Shown in pieces: positions 6,651 through 13,107 of a stretch of 19,002 bases of DNA (positions are counted from its first letter, which is position 1; each line of letters opens with the position of its first letter). This stretch comes from Nitrospirota bacterium (lineage in GTDB: Bacteria; Nitrospirota; Nitrospiria; Nitrospirales; Nitrospiraceae), in NCBI GenBank assembly GCA_016222925.1, contig JACRQB010000165.1:1-19002 (forward strand), in the 5' to 3' direction. Below the pieces are notes generated by a model, which did no database searches, was not told where the DNA came from, and saw only the letters and a program-made list of their open reading frames with translations. The position numbers and the translations under genes were made by a program.

Positions 6651-9320
6651 TTACTCCTGCCGAAGCACGGACAACGGCGGTTGGCCGAGGATTCGATAGG
6701 TGCTGAGGAAGCCCACTAGCATGGTGAGTATGATCGTGGCGCCGAAGCTAATCGCAAGGACAGTTGGTTCAAGACTCCAGGAGAGATCAAACGCTGTCGA
6801 TAGCACGGCCCAGGACAACGCGCTGGCCAGCCCACAGCCGAGCAACCCACCCAAGGCCCCCAACAACGCATATTCGACTGCAAATGAACGGGCGATCATG
6901 CTGCGAGTCGCTCCCAGGGCTTTCAGAATGACTGACTCGTACAACCGACGATAGCGTGTTGCCGCCAGGGCCGCAGCCATCACCAGGCCTCCGGACAGAA
7001 CACAGAACAGCGCAACCGCACGAATGGCAAGGGACAGTCGATCCAATACTTTGGCAAAACTGTCGAGGACGTCGCCCATATTGATGGCTGTCACATTAGG
7101 AAAGGATGCGACGACCGCTTGCTGTAAGGCCACCTCTTCGGACGGGGCGACGCGAACGGTGGCCACGTAGGTATGCGGAGCTCCATCGAGGGCGCCCGGC
7201 GAAAAGATCATGTAGAAGTTGGTCGAGAAGTTCCCCCACTCCACTTGTCGAATACTGCTGATCTCTCCAGTGATGGGTGTTCCTTGTATGTCGAGTTCAA
7301 GGGTGTCTCCGACTGTGAGGCCAAGTTGCTTCGCCGCATCCTCCTCGATCGAGATCAGTGGTTTGGGAAAGACTTGTCCTGGCTTCCACCACTCGCCCCG
7401 AACGATCTTGTTGTCCTTGGGAAGGTCCTGGAGGAAGGTCAGGACGTATTCGCGTGTCAGGTACCACTTCTTCCGCCGTTCTTCCTTCTGGGCCGCTTTC
7501 TCTTTCTGCTCGTCTTCCTCAGACATCGCTTCAAGTGCAACCGGTTCCCCCTTCAGACCAGCGAGTCGTGATCGCACCAACGGGGTCAACTTGAGGGCCT
7601 GATCGCTGGACCGTTGGTGCAAGAGACTGGCGAATCCTTCCGCTTGATCGGGCTGGATATCGATGAAGAAAAATGTCGGTGAATCGGTCGGCCGATTCTC
7701 ACTGACCTGCGCGACGAGCGACTGTTCGACGAGCGACACTGTGGTCACCACCATCACGCCGATTCCGATTGCAATTGTGATATTCACGACCTGGTTACCC
7801 GGTCGCACCACGTTCCCCAGCGCCTGGCGAAGGATGAGCGCCTCAGGGCGTGGTCCGTTCTTAAGGGCGCCAAGTACCAGATGGGCTGAGGCTCCCAACA
7901 GCAGCACCGCGGCGGCAAACGCGAAGATAAAGAGCAAACCCACTCTCCAGGAGTTCGCTTGCCAGATCGATAAGAGCGCCAATCCCAGGCCGATACCGAT
8001 CGACGTGATGGCCTTTGCTGGGTCAAGCCCCTTCCAGAATATCCACCATTGGGTCCGGTCTGGAGCACTGGAGGAGGCAAGTGGGGCGACATCACGGCGA
8101 AAAATCCGAGCCGGTTTGATGTCGCGAATCGTCAGTAATGGCCACAGTGTAAACAGAAGCGTCGATAGGATACCCAAGGCCAATCCCTTGGCCAAGGGAA
8201 CCAGGGGAAGCGCGATCCCCCCCTGAGTGAATCCCAATTGGTCAAGAAGATCCGAGGCCATCAGCGCTGCGATCATCCACGGAAGTCCTTGGTGCAGCAG
8301 CACACCGATCATCAGACCAACCAAGCTTCCACCCAACCCAAGGATCATGGCTTGTAACCCATAGGTCTGGATGATCGTGGAAGAATCCGCGCCGACTGTC
8401 TTCAAGATGGCGATCGTATGGAGCTTTTCTCGCACAAAGGCATGAACCGAAGTGGCGACCCCCAGGCCTCCTACAAATAGCGCCGTCAATCCGATCAAGC
8501 CTAAATAACGGGTCAGCTGTTCCAACGACTGTTTTAGCTGCGGCTGTGCGTCTCGGTAACTGGACACGCGGGCAGCGTCAAGCGCAAGTCGTTCCCTCAA
8601 CTCGTAGAGCAACGGCTCAGGCGTCATAGTGCTTGGGACTTTCAGGAGATATCGCTCACGCATCCTGCTGCCGACCTTGATCAACTCCGCTGTACGAAGC
8701 CCCTCTCTCGACATCAACACACGGGGGCCAAGGCTGAAGGCGTTAGCCATGCGATCCGGTTCCGTCCTGACCACCCCGGTGATGATGAACAGACCTTGTC
8801 CGATCCTGAGTTGATCTCCCACCGTGAGCCCCATCCGGATCAGGAGAGATTCCTGCACGACCACTCCAAAACAGGTACGGTCGGGGCACCGGCGCGTTTG
8901 CTGGCCAAGCAGGTCCACGAAATCGCTCTGTGGCTCCAGTCGGAGCGTGCCATACAATGGATACTGAGGTTCGACGGCTTTGAGCTCGATGATCTGTGTC
9001 GGCTGTCCACTTCCGGATGATCCGGCCCTTGCTGCCATCGCAACGAGCTCGCTGACGTGGGTCAGGGCGACTCCACGATCGGTCAACGCATCCAGCACTT
9101 CCTGGCCTTTGGAGCTAATCGGGCGAGAGAGTCGGACTTCAAGGTCGCCTCCGAGCAGGCCTCGCGCTTCCTTGGTCACGGCTTGTTCGACCTGTGTTCC
9201 AAAAAGAGAGACCCCAGTCAATGCGCCTACGCCGACTGCAATACAGACCAAGAAGTAGAGAAAGTGTCGCCATGCCGCGCGCGTTTCTCGCCACGCCATG
9301 TTGCTGATGAAGGATGTCAT
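6651..9320 (-). CDS. ybbP: FtsX-like ABC transporter permease, YbbP type
   Basis: An 889-residue inner-membrane permease with two FtsX-like units. An N-terminal helix at about 20-40 is followed by a large MacB-like periplasmic domain (about 45-265). Three helices lie at about 272-295, 322-345 and 370-397, and further helices at about 438-482 and 511-530. A second periplasmic domain spans about 535-760 and contains a highly charged Glu/Lys/Arg stretch. The last three helices are at about 765-790, 815-840 and 858-880. Both units carry the coupling-helix pattern I-L-K-x-x-G-A, at about 305-311 and again near 800. E. coli YbbP is about 800 residues with a similar plan. The start overlaps the ATPase stop by 4 nt and has no Shine-Dalgarno of its own, so it is coupled to it. 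The pair with a divergent tesA matches the E. coli locus. A lipid, lipoprotein or envelope-substrate role is plausible but not established. Confidence 0.9.
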   Translation of the reverse strand: MTSFISNMAWRETRAAWRHFLYFLVCIAVGVGALTGVSLFGTQVEQAVTKEARGLLGGDLEVRLSRPISSKGQEVLDALTDRGVALTHVSELVAMAARAGSSGSGQPTQIIELKAVEPQYPLYGTLRLEPQSDFVDLLGQQTRRCPDRTCFGVVVQESLLIRMGLTVGDQLRIGQGLFIITGVVRTEPDRMANAFSLGPRVLMSREGLRTAELIKVGSRMRERYLLKVPSTMTPEPLLYELRERLALDAARVSSYRDAQPQLKQSLEQLTRYLGLIGLTALFVGGLGVATSVHAFVREKLHTIAILKTVGADSSTIIQTYGLQAMILGLGGSLVGLMIGVLLHQGLPWMIAALMASDLLDQLGFTQGGIALPLVPLAKGLALGILSTLLFTLWPLLTIRDIKPARIFRRDVAPLASSSAPDRTQWWIFWKGLDPAKAITSIGIGLGLALLSIWQANSWRVGLLFIFAFAAAVLLLGASAHLVLGALKNGPRPEALILRQALGNVVRPGNQVVNITIAIGIGVMVVTTVSLVEQSLVAQVSENRPTDSPTFFFIDIQPDQAEGFASLLHQRSSDQALKLTPLVRSRLAGLKGEPVALEAMSEEDEQKEKAAQKEERRKKWYLTREYVLTFLQDLPKDNKIVRGEWWKPGQVFPKPLISIEEDAAKQLGLTVGDTLELDIQGTPITGEISSIRQVEWGNFSTNFYMIFSPGALDGAPHTYVATVRVAPSEEVALQQAVVASFPNVTAINMGDVLDSFAKVLDRLSLAIRAVALFCVLSGGLVMAAALAATRYRRLYESVILKALGATRSMIARSFAVEYALLGALGGLLGCGLASALSWAVLSTAFDLSWSLEPTVLAISFGATIILTMLVGFLSTYRILGQPPLSVLRQE

Positions 9321-10093
9321 GCGCTGGATTCTGGCGCAGAATCAGAGAGTGACCGATCGGCGGGAACAATATGATTCTTGCGTGGAGAATCAGTTGTGAC
9401 GTCACCGATGGATCTCGAATATGAAGACATGGAATCGGACTCCAGACACCCGTCGTGGAGGGATAGCACGCGCTGCATCGATGAAGCTAGAGTGGTATCG
9501 TGCGTCACGAGCACGAGTGTGGTTCCATGATCGCGATGCAGTGAGAGCAGCAGCGCAATGACATGGGCACCGGTGGCACTATCCAGATTGCCGGTCGGTT
9601 CATCGGCCAATAAGATGGGTGGATGGCAGGCAAAGGCCCGAGCCACTGCGACTCGTTGTTGTTCCCCTCCGGATAATTGGACTGGATAGTGTTCCATACG
9701 GCTGGACAACCCGACCGCAGCCAGCAATTCGGCGGCCCGTTCACCAGCGCGCCTCTCGCCACTGAGTTCGAGGGGAACTGCCACGTTCTCGATGGCCGTC
9801 AGGGTGGGAATAAGATGAAAGGATTGAAAGATATAGCCGACTTTTTCACGTCGAAATCGGGCCATCTGGCTTTCACCCATCGCCGTGATATCTGTTCCAT
9901 CGAGCTGAATGGATCCGGTGGTTGGTCGATCGAGGCCGGCCATCAACCCAAGCAATGTCGATTTGCCGCTTCCTGAAGGCCCCACAATCGCGACCGTCTG
10001 CTTGGCCGGGATGTCAAAGGTGATGCGGCCGAGAATCGTGACAGGACGGCCTGCGGCTGGTAGAACCATCGAGATGTGATTGACGCTGATCAT
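9317..10093 (-). CDS. ybbA: ABC transporter ATP-binding protein, YbbA type
   Basis: The ATPase partner of the downstream permease, of the LolD/MacB/YbbA class. All nucleotide-binding motifs are present: Walker A G-P-S-G-S-G-K-S-T (38-46), Q-loop Q90, signature L-S-G-G-E-Q-Q (140-146), Walker B L-L-A-D-E-P (161-166, D164 and E165), D-loop and H-loop H198. The ATPase core ends near residue 220. About 38 Ser/Asp-rich residues follow, beyond the usual length for this class. The ATG at 10093 begins directly with the first beta strand. The stop overlaps the permease start (ATGA), so the two form an operon. It is divergent from tesA across a short intergenic region that contains a 5-bp inverted repeat (TCACT/AGTGA, 10103-10117), possibly an operator but weak. 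The subfamily name rests on the permease type and on the tesA neighbour. Confidence 0.92.
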   Translation of the reverse strand: MISVNHISMVLPAAGRPVTILGRITFDIPAKQTVAIVGPSGSGKSTLLGLMAGLDRPTTGSIQLDGTDITAMGESQMARFRREKVGYIFQSFHLIPTLTAIENVAVPLELSGERRAGERAAELLAAVGLSSRMEHYPVQLSGGEQQRVAVARAFACHPPILLADEPTGNLDSATGAHVIALLLSLHRDHGTTLVLVTHDTTLASSMQRVLSLHDGCLESDSMSSYSRSIGDVTTDSPRKNHIVPADRSLSDSAPESSA

Positions 10094-10179
10094 GAAAACT
10101 GTTCACTTCTTCAGTGAGAAAGAAACATCGGACGATATTATACTGTCTGGAGGGATGTGAGCTAGTTTTGTATCACGGT

Positions 10180-10866
10180 ATGCCACTATCACGACTACTT
10201 CATCTGATTCCGCTGCTGATGTTCGTGGTTCTATTCTGGCCGTTGATCTCGGATGGAGCCTCCACCTCAGCATCAGACACGAGGCCTCGTATCGTGGCGT
10301 TTGGTGACAGTCTTACCGCCGGACTTGGGGTGCAGGCCGATGAATCCTACCCAGCTCAACTTCAACGCCGACTTGATAGTCTCGGCTACCACTATCGGGT
10401 GATCAACGCCGGTGTGAGCGGCGATACGACGGCCGGCGGACTTCGACGCGTACCCTGGATCCTGAATAATAAGCCTGAGCTGGTGATTCTCGAATTGGGT
10501 GCGAACGATGGACTTCGAGGGCTTCCCGTCGATCAAACACAAAGTAATCTTCGTCAGATCATACGACAATTACAGGAATCCGGTACGACGGTGGTCTTGG
10601 CCGGGATGAAGCTGCCGCCGAATTATGGACAGCACTACACGGCCAGCTTCGAAGCCATGTATCGGATGCTGGCCAAAGAGTGCCAGCTTCTCCTCATCCC
10701 CTTTTTCCTTGAAGGGGTGGGTGGCTCATCCGCGTTGAATCAGGCTGATGGTATTCACCCAACCAAGGAAGGGTACGAAGTCATCGTGACGCAAGTACTG
10801 AGAGTGCTCAGGCCACTACTGAATGAGCGGGTACACAAACCCATGGCCGCTCATAAGCAGAGTTAA
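10180..10866 (+). CDS. tesA: SGNH-family esterase, TesA / acyl-CoA thioesterase I / lysophospholipase L1 type
   Basis: A 228-residue secreted GDSL esterase. Residues 1-25 form a signal peptide: Arg5, a hydrophobic core at 7-22, and a polar Ser/Asp/Ala linker. All SGNH blocks are present: G-D-S-L with nucleophile S44, the block II glycine in N-A-G-V (76-79), G-A-N-D with N109, and D-x-x-H with D190 and H193. E. coli TesA is a periplasmic enzyme acting on acyl-CoAs, lysophospholipids and esters. The ATG at 10180 was preferred because it starts directly at the signal peptide. A longer GTG reading from 10114 would add 22 residues ahead of the signal and would overlap a possible -10 (TATACT, 10139-10144). 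A TTG at 10168, 13 nt after GGAGGG, is another candidate. The gene is divergent from ybbA-ybbP, as in E. coli. Its natural substrate here is unknown. Confidence 0.88.
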   Translation: MPLSRLLHLIPLLMFVVLFWPLISDGASTSASDTRPRIVAFGDSLTAGLGVQADESYPAQLQRRLDSLGYHYRVINAGVSGDTTAGGLRRVPWILNNKPELVILELGANDGLRGLPVDQTQSNLRQIIRQLQESGTTVVLAGMKLPPNYGQHYTASFEAMYRMLAKECQLLLIPFFLEGVGGSSALNQADGIHPTKEGYEVIVTQVLRVLRPLLNERVHKPMAAHKQS

Positions 10867-10885
10867 AGGCAAGATAACTTGGTTA

Positions 10886-10936
10886 GACCCCGCACAATGC
10901 CAGACAAGGCTACAAAAGGCGGGTCAACGAAGCCCG
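10886..10936. terminator. Structured convergent intergenic region, possible weak terminator
   Basis: GACCCCGC (10886-10893) can pair with GCGGGTC (10919-10925) with one bulge. An overlapping CGGG/CCCG stem (10920-10923 with 10933-10936) precedes CCTTTT when read on the minus strand. The region lies between the converging tesA and the 62-residue gene, so a shared terminator would make sense. Stems are short or long-looped and the T run is only four, so this is weak. Confidence 0.28.
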
Positions 10937-10941
10937 ATTCC

Positions 10942-11130
10942 TTACGACTTCTTGAAAAACGTGTCGTAGACGCCGTACGCGAGAATCGCCCCGATCAGCG
11001 TGTAGTATATACCGCTAATTCCGCTGTAATCAGGAGCCCCTTCCCCCGCCGGAGCGTTCGCTAACGCTGGTAAAGCCTGGACCAGCAAAGTTCCTGTTAA
11101 CAGGCTTGTTTGTGAAAGTAGCCGTTTCAT
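10942..11130 (-). CDS. Small secreted or membrane protein, 62 residues, function unknown
   Basis: I do not recognise this protein. Residues 1-25 look like a cleavable signal peptide: K2-R3, a hydrophobic core at 8-22 and an A-L-A-N-A cleavage-like site. A short Pro/Gly/Glu-rich stretch (27-34) is followed by a single predicted membrane helix at about 39-56, rich in Gly, Ala and Tyr, and a D-x-F-F-K-K-S tail. The mature protein would be about 37 residues with one helix, the size of a small accessory subunit of a membrane complex. It is probably a real gene: the ATG follows a GGGG Shine-Dalgarno-like run at 6-8 nt, and a good promoter lies at 11172-11201. It is convergent with tesA and downstream of the SWIM gene in the same direction, but probably transcribed on its own. 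Confidence 0.72.
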   Translation of the reverse strand: MKRLLSQTSLLTGTLLVQALPALANAPAGEGAPDYSGISGIYYTLIGAILAYGVYDTFFKKS

Positions 11131-11171
11131 CTCTACCCCTTTCTAAATCCGCAGACGAAAAAGTGGGGTGT

Positions 11172-11201
11172 ATCATACTGAATGTTGGCTGGGAGACGCA
11201 A
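11172..11201 (-). promoter_or_regulatory. Sigma70-like promoter for the 62-residue gene
   Basis: On the minus strand, TTGCGT (-35, 11196-11201), an 18-nt spacer and TATGAT (-10, 11172-11177, 5 of 6 consensus) lie about 40 nt before the ATG at 11130. This supports the small gene as an independent unit. Motif match only. Confidence 0.45.
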
Positions 11202-11250
11202 GAGGAGACCAGTTGTGGAAGAATCGGCGTAGGGACGGGTCAACGTACAA

Positions 11251-12021
11251 TCAGTGGGGAGGCAGCACGATGGCTGACTGAAGCGATTCAGCCACATCTT
11301 TAAATGAGCCGACAAGCTTTTCGAGCTGAGAGCCTTTCTGCAGCATATCGCCTGTAACCGCCCGCATTTGCCCGACGTGCCGCACGATCTCGGTCGTCAA
11401 TTCGCTGACTCTGGCCAACACCTCCTTGTTCGTCATGACCTCTTCATTTTCCCTGCGTCGCTCGTCAAGGTTCCGAATCGTTTGGATCCATGTCAGGGCT
11501 GCTCCGGGACCGAGCGCGGGCGGACTGGGAAGCGGCTCCTGCCGCTCAAGAGCTTTCGTCGCAGGTTCCAGCCATTCCAAAAAGACCATGACCTCGCTCA
11601 GCTTCACGTCGGGCGTGACCGAGTGCGGGGTGGTTCTTTTCCCATTCTCGGAAAGGGCGACCGGAGGTGTCGTGATCGATTCCTTCGCAGGTCTCGGTTT
11701 TCGAGATTGCTTCGGTTGGGCCCATCGCTGATATTCCAGTAACACTGCGATGCAATGCCGGCACATCGGCTCTTCGGGAAGCGTGCAGGAACATTTCGAG
11801 ACGAGGTGGCCGTCTTTCAGTCGGATGGTTTGCTCGTAAAGACCAGAATGACCGACGACAGCGGACGTGATTTGCGAATCATCGGCTTCGACGATACGGA
11901 CGCGATTTGCAGTCAAGTACTGATGGGCAACTTGAAAAGACGAGGCATCCGAGACGGCCTGGATCATTTGAGGATCGAGCAAGCCCAGTCGTTCAGCGCT
12001 GCAGGGAATTTTCTTTTGCAT
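11251..12021 (-). CDS. SWIM zinc-finger protein with C-terminal coiled coil
   Basis: A 256-residue predicted cytoplasmic protein. The SWIM finger C-x-C-x7-C-x-H is at C77, C79, C87 and H89, preceded by the usual beta strands (about 50-75). SWIM fingers bind zinc and often mediate DNA or protein contacts. A basic, Pro-rich linker (about 102-135) follows. The C-terminal half (about 137-256) is helical and ends with a heptad-like region (about 190-250) suited to oligomerisation. No helicase or transposase domain is attached, unlike many SWIM proteins. The ATG at 12021 lacks a Shine-Dalgarno; a TTGACA-17-CACACT promoter lies about 50 nt upstream. An 11-codon mini-ORF ends right against this ATG. 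It follows the broken chaN gene, and its function is unknown. Confidence 0.75.
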   Translation of the reverse strand: MQKKIPCSAERLGLLDPQMIQAVSDASSFQVAHQYLTANRVRIVEADDSQITSAVVGHSGLYEQTIRLKDGHLVSKCSCTLPEEPMCRHCIAVLLEYQRWAQPKQSRKPRPAKESITTPPVALSENGKRTTPHSVTPDVKLSEVMVFLEWLEPATKALERQEPLPSPPALGPGAALTWIQTIRNLDERRRENEEVMTNKEVLARVSELTTEIVRHVGQMRAVTGDMLQKGSQLEKLVGSFKDVAESLQSAIVLPPH

Positions 12022-12066
12022 TTACGTGCGTAGCTCTCTTCCGCCACCACTGAGCATGATGGTGTC

Positions 12067-12095
12067 AGTGTGCCGAGCGACGTGAATCCTGTCAA
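12067..12095 (-). promoter_or_regulatory. Sigma70-like promoter for the SWIM gene
   Basis: On the minus strand, a perfect TTGACA (-35, 12090-12095), a 17-nt spacer and CACACT (-10, 12067-12072) lie upstream of the SWIM gene start at 12021. Transcription would begin near 12060. The -10 is only 3 of 6, but the -35 and spacing are ideal. Confidence 0.45.
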
Positions 12096-12161
12096 GCACT
12101 GAACGGTTTTGTGTTGCTCTGCGTTATCTGACGGTCTGAAGAGTAAGGCGCTGACGTGGTC

Positions 12162-12981
12162 CTACCGGCAGGGTTTGGCCGAACTGGACTTGCCCATAGG
12201 TGTCAGCCAAATATAATCCGCAATGGATTCTTGCATGAGAGCCTGAACATCGACTGTTTTACTGGGCTCGAACGACGTCATGTAAATCGTAGCCTGTTTG
12301 ATGTCACCTCCCAGTCGCCTGGCGACTCGCTTCGGCACGGGGAGGTTAAATTGAATATGGCCACCTCCTGTGTAACTCACGATCATACGACGACGGTCGC
12401 CGTTCTCGCGGCGAAATTCTTCGTGCGTGATGACCAGCGTCCTTGCCATGCCCTCATCCCGGACCATCGATGCCTCATACATCGTCCGGAAGTGCTCCTC
12501 GCTTCCTCCGTGGCACCGTCTCAACTGATCGACAATCCTCTCGCGGTACGCGGGATCGTCGATGATATCCTCTTGCAGGATTCCCCACGGCGCCCATTCA
12601 GGTTCTTGCCTGGCTTGGTCAAGCCCTAATTTTACGACACGACGAATCAAGGGCTTGGGTGGGTTCATCGCTCGGACGGACAAGCGTCGGTCTCGAGCAA
12701 ACGTCACCAATGGGCCGTAATCTTCAAACGGGCCACCCCAATTTTGCTTCCAACGCACCTGCTCTAAGAACTCGCTCGTAATTGGCTGATCGGTCGCGAC
12801 GTAGCCGTCGAGTGCCGGTTGGCCGTCCCAACGGTTGCCATCCCTCATCGGCGATGGGCCGGAGGTTGCCATCGCGCTCAGCTGCACAACCGATCGGGAA
12901 TGCCAGCAGGCCGGCGAGCATGACCAGCATGACGGTCGATCGCCAACCGAGCGAGTCGGCGGACAGGAATCGCATTCTCAT
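12162..12981 (-). pseudogene. ChaN-family lipoprotein gene, frameshifted and internally shortened
   Basis: The gene begins at an ATG (12981) with a good Shine-Dalgarno (TAGGAG, 8 nt away) and encodes a lipoprotein signal: hydrophobic residues about 17-30 and a lipobox ending at Cys32. That frame then leaves the homology and stops at 12724-12726. In another frame, from about 12821 to the stop at 12162, the C-terminal two thirds of a ChaN-type haem-binding/uptake domain is read (Q-P-A-L-D-x-Y, then W-x-x-N-W-G, a Y-E-A segment, and G-G-G-H-I near the end). The usual ChaN N-terminal part, with G-E-x-H-D and E-M-F motifs, is absent; about 60-80 residues appear to be missing. A 10-bp direct repeat 31 bp apart lies exactly at the frame break. 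A GTG at 12887 could start a 241-residue cytoplasmic remnant. It is probably a pseudogene, unless the frame is switchable or the sequence is wrong. Confidence 0.72.
12833..12873. repeat. 10-bp direct repeat at the chaN frame break
   Basis: GGTTGCCATC occurs at 12833-12842 and again at 12864-12873 on the plus strand, 31 bp apart. On the minus strand both copies are read as Asp-Gly-Asn, but in different frames: the upstream copy in the lipoprotein-signal frame, the downstream copy in the ChaN-domain frame. Losing one 31-bp unit would turn 820 nt into 789 nt, an unbroken frame of 262 codons plus stop. Confidence 0.8.
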
Positions 12982-13023
12982 GAAACCACTCCTACCATAC
13001 CGAATGAGCGTGAACAAGCGGAC

Positions 13024-13053
13024 TTGACGCTGAAGTTCGAAGATTACTATGCT
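13024..13053 (+). promoter_or_regulatory. Sigma70-like promoter for the methyltransferase-like gene
   Basis: TTGACG (-35, 13024-13029, 5 of 6), an 18-nt spacer and TATGCT (-10, 13048-13053, 4 of 6) lie in the divergent gap between chaN and the methyltransferase-like gene. Transcription would start near 13060, which favours the ATG at 13108 over longer upstream readings. Confidence 0.45.
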
Positions 13054-13107
13054 CCTACCCTTGAATTCCAATCGACACCCACTTCTACACGCGACGATCA
13101 AACTTCC

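Noticed and set aside
10114..10179. Longer GTG start for tesA
   Set aside because: It would put 22 polar and mixed residues before a good signal peptide and overlaps a likely -10; the ATG at 10180 fits better.
12835..13107. Upstream extension of the methyltransferase-like gene
   Set aside because: It runs antisense to the chaN signal peptide, reads as charged low-complexity sequence, and begins before the predicted promoter at 13024-13053.
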